DNA of 64,000 nucleotides from an uncultured Pseudomonadota bacterium (GCA_902826635.1 CADEFQ010000009.1:34657-98656), one strand, 5' to 3'; shown: positions 40,009 through 49,529, numbered from the stretch's first letter. The notes: generated by a model from the sequence alone, not told the origin. Translations and numbers: made by a program.

Positions 40009-41322
40009 TCAGGCGTACCAGGGGAACAGGCCGAGCAGCAGGCTGGTCAGCATGAACACCGCGCACGCGCCCAGCGCCCATTTCATCGTGAAGCGCTGGT
40101 GGTCGCCGAGTTCGACGCCTGCGCTGGCCACCAGCAGGTAGGTGGAAGCCACCAGGGGACTCAGCAGGTGCATCTGCTGCCCGACGAGCGAGGCGCGCGC
40201 AATCTCCATCATCGAAATGCCATAGTGCTCGGCGGAATGCGCCAGCACAGGCAACATGCCGAAGTAAAAGGCATCGTTGGATATCAGCACCGTGAAGGGA
40301 ATGCTCACGAGCGCCGTGATCGGCGCCATGTAGGGGCCGAGCCCATCGGGCACCACGCCCGTCACCGTGTTCGCCATGGCATCCACCATGCCGGTGCCCG
40401 ACAGCACGCCGGTGAAGATGCCGGCCGCGAATACGAGGCCCGCGGTCGCGAGCGCATTCGATGCATGCGCGGCAATGCGTTCACGCTGCATTTCCACATG
40501 CGGATAGTTGACCATCGCGGCGACCGCAAACGCCAGCATGAACAGCACCTGCAGCGGCACGTCCCCGAAAAGCAGGATTCCCATCAGCGCTGCCGTGAGC
40601 GCTGCGTTGAACCAGTACAGGCGCGGACGACGCGTGGAAGGCGTGCCGTCGCTGTCCGGCGTGGACAGATCGAGCTGGCCGGGCAGCGGCATCGCGAGGC
40701 GCTCGGTAATGCCGAGACGCTTGCGCTCCGCGCGGCCGAGCATGTAGGCCGTGAACAGCACCCAGCCCACGGAGGCCAGCACCGGCGGGATCAGCGACAG
40801 GAACAGCGCGCGTGGATCGACGCCGAGCGCAATCGCCGCGCGCGTCGTCGGGCCACCCCACGGCACGAGATTCATCGCTGCGACCGCCATGATCAGGATG
40901 CAGGTCAGCACGCGAATATCCATCTTCATGTGCTTGTAGAGCGGCAATAGCGCCGAGAGCGTGATCATGTAGGTGGTCGTGCCGTCACCATCGAGCGCGA
41001 CGGTGAGGCCCAGGATCGCCGAGCCCATCGTGATCCGCAGCGGATCACCGTGCGCGAGCTTCACGACCCGCCTCGTCAGGGGATCAAAGAGGCCTGCGTC
41101 GATCATGATGCCGAAATAGAGGATTGCGAACAGCAGCATCACGCCGGTCGGTGCGATGTCGCGGATGCCTTCGAGCATCATCCCGCCAAGTCCGTTCCAG
41201 AAGCCCGCGATCAGCGCGAACACGGCCGGGACGATGATCAGCGCAATCATGGCCGACAGCCGCTTGGTCATGATCAGGGTCATGAATGTGGCGACCATTC
41301 CGAAGGCGAGTAAGGAAAGCAT
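40009..41322 (-). CDS. CitMHS-family metal-citrate:proton symporter
   Basis: A 437-residue inner-membrane transporter with about 11-12 helices. CitMHS hallmarks are MLLFAILYFGIMIDAGLFDPL, HGDPLRITMGSAIL, LDGDGTTTYMITLSALLPLY and VPWGGPTTRAAIALG. Bacillus CitM and CitH import citrate complexed with Mg2+ or Ca2+; metal preference cannot be read here. It is the last gene of the receptor-dehydrogenase-cupin-aconitase-transporter run, 76 bp after the aconitase gene. Confidence 0.92.
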   Translation of the reverse strand: MLSLLAFGMVATFMTLIMTKRLSAMIALIIVPAVFALIAGFWNGLGGMMLEGIRDIAPTGVMLLFAILYFGIMIDAGLFDPLTRRVVKLAHGDPLRITMGSAILGLTVALDGDGTTTYMITLSALLPLYKHMKMDIRVLTCILIMAVAAMNLVPWGGPTTRAAIALGVDPRALFLSLIPPVLASVGWVLFTAYMLGRAERKRLGITERLAMPLPGQLDLSTPDSDGTPSTRRPRLYWFNAALTAALMGILLFGDVPLQVLFMLAFAVAAMVNYPHVEMQRERIAAHASNALATAGLVFAAGIFTGVLSGTGMVDAMANTVTGVVPDGLGPYMAPITALVSIPFTVLISNDAFYFGMLPVLAHSAEHYGISMMEIARASLVGQQMHLLSPLVASTYLLVASAGVELGDHQRFTMKWALGACAVFMLTSLLLGLFPWYA

Positions 41323-41398
41323 CACGCTGCGGTCCCTCGTGCGCCCGCCAGGCCGGGAGCATGACTGTCGTTGGCACCAATTCTGGGGGCCGTGACTT

Positions 41399-43957
41399 TC
41401 ATGACGCTGTCAATGACAGGCGGTGGAGCATGAGCGGCAGCATGCCGCCGGCCCTGAGCGCCGACACTTCGGCGAGCGTTTCCACGGCGGCGCGCGCCGC
41501 GAAGCGGCGCACGCGTCCGTCCCGGTACAGCACGCCGACAGCGCAGGTTGCCGACGGGGCCAGCAAGACCCCCGGCATGTCGATCTCGATGCGATCGCCC
41601 GGCGCGAGCGCCAACGAATCGGGACCCGCACCGTCAGGCAGTTCGAGCGGCAGGATACCCATGTAGCAGAGGTTCGAACGGTGAATACGCTCGAAGCCCG
41701 CCGCCAGCACGGCGCGCACTCCGAGCAGGTACTGGCCCTTTGCCGCCCAGTCTCGCGAAGAGCCCATGCCATAGCGCTCGCCGGCAATCACGATCACCGG
41801 CACCTCCTCTTCCGCGTAGCGCCGCGCCGCAAGCCACAGGGGCTGCAGCTCACCCGAGGGCACGTGGACAGTCGCTCCGGCAGGGATATCTGCGCGCAAC
41901 AGATTGCGCACAGCGGCATTGGTGAAGAGACCGCGCAGCATCACTTCCCAATTGCCGCGGCGGGCGGCGAATGCGTTCAGGTCGCCAGGATTCTCACCGT
42001 GGTCGATCAGCCAGCGGCCTGCTTCGCTATTCGCCGGTATGGCACCGGCGGGCGAAATATGGTCGGTCGTGACATCGTCCCCCAGCACGAGCAGCGGCTG
42101 CGCGACATAGCGTCCGAGCCGCGTACGGGCAGCTGGATCGACGAACGGCGGTGGCCGCAGATGAGTGGAATCGGGAACCCAGGGGTACAGATCGCTCTCC
42201 GGTGTCGCCAGGGCCGACCAGGCGGGACTCGACTCCGCCGTATCGTAGGCAAGCTTGAAATCGCCCGGATCGGTCGCCTGTGCCAGCACCGCATCGATCT
42301 CGTCGTCGTCCGGCCAGATATCGCGAAGATAGACAGCAGTCCCGTCCGGCGAGCACCCGATCGGATCAGTCTCGATGTTGCGATCGAAGTCACCGGCAAG
42401 CGCATAGGCAACGACTAGCGGCGGCGATGCGAGATACGCGTCCTCGATCCGGTGATGTACCCGGCCCGGAAAATTCCGGTTGCCCGAAAGCACCGCAACC
42501 AGGCGCGCATTCGGCGCCAGGCGTTCAATTCCGGGAGCCAGCGTGCCACTGTTGCCGATGCACGTGGTGCACCCGTAAGCCACGATGGCAAAGCCCAGCG
42601 CTTCGAGTGGCGCCAGCAGACTCGCGCGCTCCAGCACGGCCTTCGCGGTCGGCGAACCGGGTGCGAGACTGGTCTTGACCCATGGCGGCACCGAGAGGCC
42701 GCGCGCGACCCCACGTCGGGCCACGAGTCCCGCAGCGATGAGCAGCCTCGGATCCGATGTATTGGTGCAGCTGGTGATCGCAGCGATCGCGATCGGCCGT
42801 GCTTCCCCGCCCGTCGTCGCCGGGGCGGCACGCCTGTCGATCCGGTCCTGCGGACGCCGCGGTCCGGCGATACCAGGCCTGACCGCAGCCAAGTCGAGAT
42901 CGATGACAAGCTGGTAGTCCGGCCGCGCATCGGCATCGAACCACAAGCGCTGGCACCGCGCGTAGCGCTCCACCAGTTCGAGATGCTCGTCCGCACGGCC
43001 CGTTGCCCGCAGATAGGCAACCACTTGCTCATCGACGGGAAAATAGCCCGTGGCGCCGCCGAACTCCGGCGCCATGTTCGCGACCACCGCGCGCGTGCCG
43101 GCGGAGAGTGTGGCGACTCCGGCACCAAAGAACTCGACGAAACGCCCATCGAGGCGGATACCACGCAGCAGCCGGGTGACCTCGAGCGCGAGATCAGTCG
43201 CCATCACACCGGATCGAAGCGCACCGGACAGGTGCACACCGACGACCTCAGGCACCCGCAACGAAACGGGCATTCCCAGCATCACGCCTTCGGCCTCGAG
43301 TCCGCCGACGCCCCAGCCGAGAACTCCGATGCCGCCGATCATCGGCGTGTGGCTGTCCGTGCCGATCAGCGTATCGGGAAAGATCCATTCGTGTCCCCGC
43401 CACGCCGCAATCTGCACGACCGATGCGAGCCGCTCGAGATTGATCGTGTGCATGATGCCGGAGCCGGGCGGATGGACATGCAGTCTGTCGAAGGCCTGCG
43501 CCGCCCACTTCATCAGACCGAAGCGCTCCGCATTGCGCCTCATCTCGAGCGCGAGATTGGCTTCGAGCGCGCCCGGCGCGCCGTAGTGATCCACCGCAAT
43601 GCTGTGATCGGTCGACACGTCGACTCGCAGCATCGGCGTGATGCGCAGTGGATCGCCTCCACGTGCAGCAAGCACCGAGCGCATCGCCGCGATGTCCACC
43701 AGCGCGGGGCCACAAGTTGTGTCGTGCATCATCAGGCGCGACGGCGTGAAAGGGATCTCCGTGGCCTCATCGCCCTGCAAGAGCCATCGCTCGGCTGCGC
43801 GATTCGCATCGGCGTGCACATCGCGATGCCGCAGCAGATTTTCGGCGAGGATCCGGTGCACCCACGGCATGCGATCGATGCGGGGCCCGAGCAGCTTCGG
43901 CAGATCCACCTGCAATGGCGCGGATCCGTGCGACTCTGCCGGTGGCGCAGCATTCAT
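41399..43957 (-). CDS. AcnA-type aconitate hydratase paralogue
   Basis: An 852-residue [4Fe-4S] hydro-lyase. Cluster-ligand cysteines lie in ITSCTNTS and GCTTCIGNSG; other active-site blocks include KTSLAPGS, VLSGNRNF, DDVTTDHISPAGAIP and GSSRDWAAKG. It is shorter than housekeeping AcnA (about 890) and shows MMHDTTCGPALVDIAAMR where AcnA usually has LLQDFTGVPA. It could act on citrate/isocitrate or a homologue such as 2-alkyl- or homocitrate. Its start overlaps the cupin stop (ATGA). Confidence 0.9.
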   Translation of the reverse strand: MNAAPPAESHGSAPLQVDLPKLLGPRIDRMPWVHRILAENLLRHRDVHADANRAAERWLLQGDEATEIPFTPSRLMMHDTTCGPALVDIAAMRSVLAARGGDPLRITPMLRVDVSTDHSIAVDHYGAPGALEANLALEMRRNAERFGLMKWAAQAFDRLHVHPPGSGIMHTINLERLASVVQIAAWRGHEWIFPDTLIGTDSHTPMIGGIGVLGWGVGGLEAEGVMLGMPVSLRVPEVVGVHLSGALRSGVMATDLALEVTRLLRGIRLDGRFVEFFGAGVATLSAGTRAVVANMAPEFGGATGYFPVDEQVVAYLRATGRADEHLELVERYARCQRLWFDADARPDYQLVIDLDLAAVRPGIAGPRRPQDRIDRRAAPATTGGEARPIAIAAITSCTNTSDPRLLIAAGLVARRGVARGLSVPPWVKTSLAPGSPTAKAVLERASLLAPLEALGFAIVAYGCTTCIGNSGTLAPGIERLAPNARLVAVLSGNRNFPGRVHHRIEDAYLASPPLVVAYALAGDFDRNIETDPIGCSPDGTAVYLRDIWPDDDEIDAVLAQATDPGDFKLAYDTAESSPAWSALATPESDLYPWVPDSTHLRPPPFVDPAARTRLGRYVAQPLLVLGDDVTTDHISPAGAIPANSEAGRWLIDHGENPGDLNAFAARRGNWEVMLRGLFTNAAVRNLLRADIPAGATVHVPSGELQPLWLAARRYAEEEVPVIVIAGERYGMGSSRDWAAKGQYLLGVRAVLAAGFERIHRSNLCYMGILPLELPDGAGPDSLALAPGDRIEIDMPGVLLAPSATCAVGVLYRDGRVRRFAARAAVETLAEVSALRAGGMLPLMLHRLSLTAS

Positions 43958-44403
43958 GCCGAACCATCCGCCGATGGCACTTGCCGATCCGTCGACGCGT
44001 GTTCCTGGTCGATGCGCGTGGTCACGCCGGTGGCGAGTATGGTTCGCGTCGCATCGACGGACGCATACGTCCAGAAGATTGCGAGCGGTCCGGTCGCGGA
44101 AGGATTGCGGAAGCAGTGCGGAACGCCGGCGGGTATCCAGGTCACATCTGCCGGGCCGACTTCGTGCTCGTCACCGTCGATGTGCGCGCAGCCGTGACCC
44201 GACAGTACGAGCACGCTTTCTTCGCAATTGTGGATATGGAGCGGCACGGCAGCGCCCGGTTCGAGCACGGTGATACCGTTCAGCATCTGCCGCGATCCGA
44301 TGCGGGACGTGACCATCGGCGTCGTGCGGATGCCGCCGCCGCGATCCGTCGCAGCGAGTTGCGCGGGTCGGAGCAGCATAGGCCGGCCAGGTGTCGATGC
44401 CAT
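43954..44403 (-). CDS. Small cupin-domain protein
   Basis: A 149-residue single-cupin protein. Metal-ligand motif 1 is PLHIHNCEESVLVLSG (two His and a Glu) and motif 2 is WIPAGVPHCFRN (His). It could be an enzyme (isomerase or lyase) or a small-molecule sensor. It sits 3 bp after the dehydrogenase and is coupled to aconitase, so a role in the same pathway is likely; no reaction can be assigned. Confidence 0.85.
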   Translation of the reverse strand: MASTPGRPMLLRPAQLAATDRGGGIRTTPMVTSRIGSRQMLNGITVLEPGAAVPLHIHNCEESVLVLSGHGCAHIDGDEHEVGPADVTWIPAGVPHCFRNPSATGPLAIFWTYASVDATRTILATGVTTRIDQEHASTDRQVPSADGSA

Positions 44404-44406
44404 CGG

Positions 44407-45471
44407 CTATCCAGCGCGGAGCGCAGCGCAAACCGCATCGCCAAACGCGTCGGTGCCGAGCGTGCCGCCGATGTCCCGCGTGCGCGTCGCGGGGTCGGCA
44501 AGGACGGACTCCACGGCGGCCTCCAGCGCGAGTGCCGCGAACATCAGGTCGCTGTCGGCGCGCCGGCGCCCGATCCAGTCGAGAAGCATGGCGCAGGAGA
44601 GCAGCAGCGAAGTCGGGTTCGCAATGCCCTTCCCCGCGATGTCCGGCGCCGAGCCATGCTGTGCCTGTGCGACGCAGATGGCATCGCCCGCGTTGATCGA
44701 TCCGCCGAGCCCCAGGCTGCCGCTCAGCTCGGTGGCTTCGTCCGAGAGGATATCCCCGAACATGTTGGTGGTGAGCATCACGTCGAAGCGGTCCGGACTC
44801 CGGATCAGCAGCGCTGCGGCGGCATCGACGATAATTTCATGGAGCTCGACCCCGGGGTACTCCGCCGCCACCTTGCGCACCTCGCGCAAGAACAGCCCGT
44901 CCGAGAGTTTCAGCACGTTCGCCTTGTGGACGGCAGTCACTTTCCGGCGACGCGCGCGCGCCATTTCGAACGCCACACGCGCGACGCGGGCGACGCCGTG
45001 CGCGGTGACCTTTCGTACCGACAGCGCCATGTCCGGGTCCGGCATGAACTCGCCGCTGCCGGCGTACATGTTGCGATCGGAATAGAACCCTTCGGTGTTC
45101 TCGCGCACGATCACGAGATCCATCGGCTTCCTGAGCAGGGTGAGGCCCGGGCGGGAGCGGCAGGGTCGGATGTTCGCGTAGAGTTCGAACTGCTTGCGCA
45201 ATACGCCCGACGGATTGACGCCACCCGCCTCGCGCGGCGGGTAGTCGGCGTGCGACACCGGGCCGAGCACGACGCCGTCCACCTCGGGGATTCGCGCTAC
45301 GACGTCCTCCGGCAGCGTGGTGCCGCTGTCTGCGAGGCTGGCAAAGCCGACCGCGCGTTCCTCGATTTTCAGTGACAGGCCACGGGCCGCTGCAAGAGCG
45401 TCCAGTACCTTGCGCGTGACGGCGGCAATCTCCGGACCGATCCCGTCACCAGGGAGCATTAGCAGCTGCAT
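44407..45471 (-). CDS. Isocitrate/isopropylmalate-type NAD(P)-dependent beta-decarboxylating dehydrogenase
   Basis: A 354-residue enzyme of the IMDH/IDH/tartrate-dehydrogenase family, oxidatively decarboxylating a 2-hydroxy acid. Visible are LPGDGIGPEI, the substrate helix RKQFELYANIRPC, VIVRENTEGFYSDRNM, catalytic Lys in VHKANVLK and metal-binding Asp in MFGDILSDEA. ENTEGFYSDRNM differs from standard LeuB and IDH loops, so the substrate is uncertain (isocitrate, homoisocitrate or an alkyl analogue). ATG 45471 has AGGAG upstream. Confidence 0.88.
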   Translation of the reverse strand: MQLLMLPGDGIGPEIAAVTRKVLDALAAARGLSLKIEERAVGFASLADSGTTLPEDVVARIPEVDGVVLGPVSHADYPPREAGGVNPSGVLRKQFELYANIRPCRSRPGLTLLRKPMDLVIVRENTEGFYSDRNMYAGSGEFMPDPDMALSVRKVTAHGVARVARVAFEMARARRRKVTAVHKANVLKLSDGLFLREVRKVAAEYPGVELHEIIVDAAAALLIRSPDRFDVMLTTNMFGDILSDEATELSGSLGLGGSINAGDAICVAQAQHGSAPDIAGKGIANPTSLLLSCAMLLDWIGRRRADSDLMFAALALEAAVESVLADPATRTRDIGGTLGTDAFGDAVCAALRAG

Positions 45472-45492
45472 GTGCGCTCCTGTTTCGGGTTG

Positions 45493-45533
45493 CGCCGGCC
45501 GGCTGCACCCATGCGGGGGCAAGCCGGCCGGCG
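45493..45533 (-). terminator. Intercistronic hairpin (possible attenuator or processing site)
   Basis: Perfect 12-bp arms (45493-45504 and 45522-45533, CGCCGGCCGGCT and complement) enclose 17 bases between the receptor stop and the dehydrogenase start. No U-tract follows, so full intrinsic termination is unlikely. It could reduce downstream expression or stabilise the receptor mRNA. Confidence 0.5.
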
Positions 45534-45550
45534 TCATGCGCCTTGTCCCG

Positions 45551-47755
45551 TCAGAACAGGTCGGCGGTCAGCGAGAGCTTCACGACCGACGGAGCGCCGT
45601 AGGCAATGAAGTTGGTGCCCGTCGATGCGAAGTAGCGCTCGTCGGTAATGTTCTGCCAGTTGACGCGAGCAGTGACGCCGACGTCGCCAACGTTGAAGCG
45701 ATACGAGCCACCCAGGTCGTAGAGCGTATAGCTCGGCAGGAACAGCGAGTTCTGCGGGTTGATGGCACGGTCGCCCGTATAGTAGACGCCCGCATTCACC
45801 GCGAGTCCTTCGACGAACCGCGTCAGGCGGTACTCGGCCGAGAGCGACCATTGCGTCTTCGCGGTGTTCTCGATCCGGTTGCCAACCAGCGTCTGGTCGG
45901 CGGTCTGGCCCTGCTTCGCGCGCAGCGACAGGGCGGAAGCATACACGGACAAATCGGGCGTGACTTCGCCGGTGAGGCTCAACTCGAAGCCGCGATAGGT
46001 CGCTTCGCCGTCCTTCACGAAGAAGTTCGCCGCATTGGTGTATGTCAGTTCCCGCGTGATGTCGAAATAGGCAGCCGTCAGCAACAGGCCCTTCCTCGGT
46101 TCGAGCTTCACGCCGCCTTCGTACTGAGTGGAATCGCTGGCCGGCAGGATCTCGCCGGCATTGTTGGCAGTCAGTGGCGCGGCGGGCGTGGATTCGAGAC
46201 CCTCGATGTAGGTCGCATAGATGCTCGCCCACTCGACCGGCTTGTAGACGAGGCCGCCCGAGAGCGACGTAGGATCGTCGGAAAAAGTCTCGATGGCGGG
46301 ACCCGTCGGTGTCCGCTGCAACTCCTTGTAATCCGATTTGCGGACACCGGCGAGGACGCTGATCATGTCCCCGTTCGGGCCGCCGAAGCGCAGCCGGTCG
46401 AACGCGTAGTAACCCAGGTCCTCGATCGAGGTATCTCGCGTCGCATTGTAGGCGGCCGTTCCGTTGAAGCGGATGTCGGCAAGGTCGACCGGATCGTAGA
46501 TGCTCTGCTGGCAAGTCGTCGTGAGGCCGAGCAGCACACAGTTGTTGCGCGTCGCGGCCGAACCGGTTCCGACTCTCGCGACCGTCGGCGAAGAGTACTG
46601 GCGGCGGATGTTCTTCGATGCGCCCACCATCAGTTCGTGGATCACGGGGCCGGTTGCGAACGTGCCTGCGAGCTCGATGCGGCCGTTCCGATTGCGGTAT
46701 AGCTGGCCGTCCGCGGCACTCATCGTCAGCGTGCCAAAGCCGGTGACGGGATTGAAATTCTCGAGCGTGCTGAAGCGGCGATCGCGCTCCGCATAGGAAG
46801 TGCCGCCCTCGACGACGAGATCCCAGGCCGAATTGATCTTCCACGAGACCCGCCCGAGTACGTTGTCCTCCTCGGCGCGATTCATGAAGCCTTCGCTGCC
46901 GGCATTGTTGGACGGGTCCGGCAGTCGCGGCAGGACCGTCAACAGGTTGGCGACCGAAGTGGGACCGCGCATCACCGTGGGCTCCGTCACGTCCTTCTCG
47001 ATGTGCTCCACGTCGAGATTGAAGCGGATACTGTCGGTGATGTCGTACTGGAACGCGCCCGACAGGAAGAGGCGATCGCCACTCACGTTGTCGATGCCGG
47101 AATCGATTTCGCCGTACACGGCGTTGCCACGCAGGCCGAACCGGCCGATGGTCCCACTCGCGTCGACATGGCCTTGCATCTGCCCGAAATCGTTGCCCGT
47201 GACGGCCACGTTCAGCAGCGGCTCGGCCGTAGGCCGCTTGGTCGTGAGATTGATGATGCCCGACGGTGTCGTGAAGCCGTAATAGAGCGCGGATGCGCCC
47301 TTGAGTGCTTCGACGCGCACCTTGTTCTCGAGCGGCAGGTCGATCAGGTTGACGATCGGAAGCGAACCGTTGAGGCGGTAGTTGCCACGGTTCTCGACCG
47401 GGATGCCACGGATCGAGAGATTGTTGTAGACAGTCGGGCTCGTCTGGGAGCTGGTGACACCGGGCGAGTTGCGCAATGCGTCGAGGATGCTCTGCGCCTG
47501 CTGCGACTTCAGCAACTGCTCCGGGATGACATTGACCGTGAGCGGCGTATCGAGCTGGCGCGCGCCGCGGAAGCTGCCGGCCTGCACGTAGTCCGCGCCG
47601 TAGCTGTCCGCGCGGTCGGACGTCACGAGAATCTCTTCGAGCACGGGGCCCGAACGGCCCTGATCGACAGCCTCCTGCTGTGCGTACGCCTGCGTCGCCG
47701 CCATTGCAACACCGCTCACTCCGAGCGCTGCGATCCGATTCCAAAGTATCGACAT
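45551..47755 (-). CDS. TonB-dependent siderophore-type receptor
   Basis: A 734-residue outer-membrane receptor: signal peptide ending TQAYAQQ, TonB-box-like EEILVTS, plug domain (PLTVNVIPEQLLKSQQAQS; NLSIRGIPVENRGNYRLNG; VEALKGASALYYG), then a 22-strand barrel ending in Phe (LSLTADLF). It matches the siderophore-receptor subfamily, but the ligand is unknown. It has no N-terminal signalling domain of the FecA type. It heads the citrate-like gene run. Confidence 0.9.
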   Translation of the reverse strand: MSILWNRIAALGVSGVAMAATQAYAQQEAVDQGRSGPVLEEILVTSDRADSYGADYVQAGSFRGARQLDTPLTVNVIPEQLLKSQQAQSILDALRNSPGVTSSQTSPTVYNNLSIRGIPVENRGNYRLNGSLPIVNLIDLPLENKVRVEALKGASALYYGFTTPSGIINLTTKRPTAEPLLNVAVTGNDFGQMQGHVDASGTIGRFGLRGNAVYGEIDSGIDNVSGDRLFLSGAFQYDITDSIRFNLDVEHIEKDVTEPTVMRGPTSVANLLTVLPRLPDPSNNAGSEGFMNRAEEDNVLGRVSWKINSAWDLVVEGGTSYAERDRRFSTLENFNPVTGFGTLTMSAADGQLYRNRNGRIELAGTFATGPVIHELMVGASKNIRRQYSSPTVARVGTGSAATRNNCVLLGLTTTCQQSIYDPVDLADIRFNGTAAYNATRDTSIEDLGYYAFDRLRFGGPNGDMISVLAGVRKSDYKELQRTPTGPAIETFSDDPTSLSGGLVYKPVEWASIYATYIEGLESTPAAPLTANNAGEILPASDSTQYEGGVKLEPRKGLLLTAAYFDITRELTYTNAANFFVKDGEATYRGFELSLTGEVTPDLSVYASALSLRAKQGQTADQTLVGNRIENTAKTQWSLSAEYRLTRFVEGLAVNAGVYYTGDRAINPQNSLFLPSYTLYDLGGSYRFNVGDVGVTARVNWQNITDERYFASTGTNFIAYGAPSVVKLSLTADLF

Positions 47756-47852
47756 GGTCTAGCCCCCCGTTTCGCCACCCGTTCTCCGGGCGGCGGATTC
47801 CCCTGGAACACCCGTAGCCTTGCGGTACGGCACGCCGACCATAGGCCCCCTT

Positions 47853-47903
47853 AGCTGTCACGGACCTGTCCCAAGCGCGGGTGCGGATACGCAAGTGACA
47901 GCT
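47853..47903. promoter_or_regulatory. Perfect inverted repeat between divergent receptor and hydrolase genes
   Basis: AGCTGTCAC (47853-47861) and GTGACAGCT (47895-47903) form a perfect 9-bp inverted repeat. Half-site centres are 42 bp apart, about four helical turns, in the 215-bp divergent region. This suggests a regulator binding both half-sites on one face of the DNA. An internal GGACCTGTCC palindrome follows the first arm. Confidence 0.5.
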
Positions 47904-47970
47904 TGACGACAGCAATCCCGCCTAGGTTTCATTGCGGGCACCGAAACCACCGGCCCCAGGGAGCATCGAC

Positions 47971-49515
47971 ATGGCAGCAGATCCGCGCCGGATTTCGCGC
48001 CGCGGCTTTACGGGTTGGGCACTCGGAACCACGGTCGGATTGATGGCGCTACCGGCGACTGCCGACGGTTCGGGCTCCGCCGTATCGCCTGCCGACGGAT
48101 TGCCACGCAACAGGCCCGAAGCGCGAGGCGTCGACCCGCGTGCAATCCTCGCCTTCCTCGACGAGGTAAAGGCGGCTGGACTCGAACTCCACAGCTTCAT
48201 GCTCGCGCGCGGTGGCGATGTCATCGCCGAAGGCTGGTGGTCCCCCTATCGGGCGGACCGGCCGCACATGATGCACTCCCTGACGAAAAGCGTGGCGGTC
48301 ACCGGCGTCGCGCTGGCGCTCCAGGAGAAGCGGTTCGAAATCGACGACAAGGTGATTTCCTTCTTCCCGGACGAGCTGCCGGCAGTCGTCAGCGACAATC
48401 TCGCTGCGATGACGGTACGCGACCTGCTGACGATGCGTGCCGGGCACGATGCGGAGATCTCGGGCTCGGTGTGGCGCCAGATCAAGACGAGCTGGGTCGC
48501 CGAGTTCTTCAAGGTTCCCGTACCCCTGAAGCCAGGCACGAAGTTTGTCTATTCGAGCGCGGTGAGTTTCATGCTTTCGGCGATCGTCACCAAGGTGACC
48601 GGCCAGAAGCTGCGTGACTTCATGGAGCCACGCTTTTTTGCACCGCTTGGCATCACCGGCCTCAGTTGGGACGTCGGGCCGGGCGGCATCAATCCGGGCG
48701 GCAACGGGCTTACCTGGAAGACGGCGGACGCGTTGAAGCTCGGGATGCTCTACGCGCAACAGGGGCGATGGCAAGGCAGACAGATCCTGACGCCCGAATG
48801 GGTTCACGCCGCCACCCGGCCGCAGGTCGCGGAAGGCGAGTACGGCTATCAGTGGTGGATCGGCCCGAACAGGGCCTATTACGCCCTGGGACTCTTCACC
48901 CAGATGTCGATCGTATTCCCCGACCATGACGCGGTGCTCGCGGTGACCGGCGCGATCGACGGTAGCGAGTATCTGACGGCATTGGTCTGGAAGCATTTCC
49001 CGACCGCGTTCGGCGCGGGGCGCGTTCCGCACCGTCACGACGCCTACGCAGCGCTCACCCGCCGCGCGAGGATACTGTCCGTACAGCCGCATCTCGCGGT
49101 GGGCTCGTCACCGACCGCGGCCCTGATATCCGGCAGGAAATTCAAAGCGGCAGAAAACGCGGAGGGCATCGTGGAGTTCGGCTTCACGTTCGCGGGCAAC
49201 CGCTGCCAGTTCACGATGCGCGACGGCCGCGGAACGCATGCCGTCGATGTCGGCGTCGGTCGATGGATCGAGGGCCGCACGAGCGTGACCGGCAACAAGC
49301 TGCACCATCAGTATCAGCCGGATTCGATGCTCGTCGTCGCGGGCGGCCAATGGCTTGCGCCGGATACGTTCGAGATGACGTGGCAGTTCGCTGAAACGGC
49401 ATTCCGCGACACCATCAGCTGTCGTTTCACAGGAGACCACATGACGTTCGACCGCAGCGTCAATGTGAATTCAGCAGCCCGTTACCTCCCGACCGTGCAC
49501 GCCATCGCGAGCTGA
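47971..49515 (+). CDS. Exported serine hydrolase of the class C beta-lactamase family
   Basis: A 514-residue protein with a twin-arginine signal (ISRRGFTGWALG) and a beta-lactamase/esterase fold. The SxxK nucleophile is Ser103-Lys106 (HSLTKSVAV), and a YSS motif (FVYSSAVSF) stands in the YxN position. The C-terminal 130 residues form an extra domain of unknown type. Family members include esterases, DD-peptidases and lactamases; substrate is unknown. It is first of a three-gene plus-strand run divergent from the receptor. Confidence 0.85.
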   Translation: MAADPRRISRRGFTGWALGTTVGLMALPATADGSGSAVSPADGLPRNRPEARGVDPRAILAFLDEVKAAGLELHSFMLARGGDVIAEGWWSPYRADRPHMMHSLTKSVAVTGVALALQEKRFEIDDKVISFFPDELPAVVSDNLAAMTVRDLLTMRAGHDAEISGSVWRQIKTSWVAEFFKVPVPLKPGTKFVYSSAVSFMLSAIVTKVTGQKLRDFMEPRFFAPLGITGLSWDVGPGGINPGGNGLTWKTADALKLGMLYAQQGRWQGRQILTPEWVHAATRPQVAEGEYGYQWWIGPNRAYYALGLFTQMSIVFPDHDAVLAVTGAIDGSEYLTALVWKHFPTAFGAGRVPHRHDAYAALTRRARILSVQPHLAVGSSPTAALISGRKFKAAENAEGIVEFGFTFAGNRCQFTMRDGRGTHAVDVGVGRWIEGRTSVTGNKLHHQYQPDSMLVVAGGQWLAPDTFEMTWQFAETAFRDTISCRFTGDHMTFDRSVNVNSAARYLPTVHAIAS

Positions 49516-49529
49516 GGAGTCACCGCGAG

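Noticed and set aside
45534..47915. 793-codon frame overlapping the TonB receptor on the same strand
   Set aside because: Out-of-frame shadow; the receptor frame has a signal peptide, plug motifs and C-terminal Phe.
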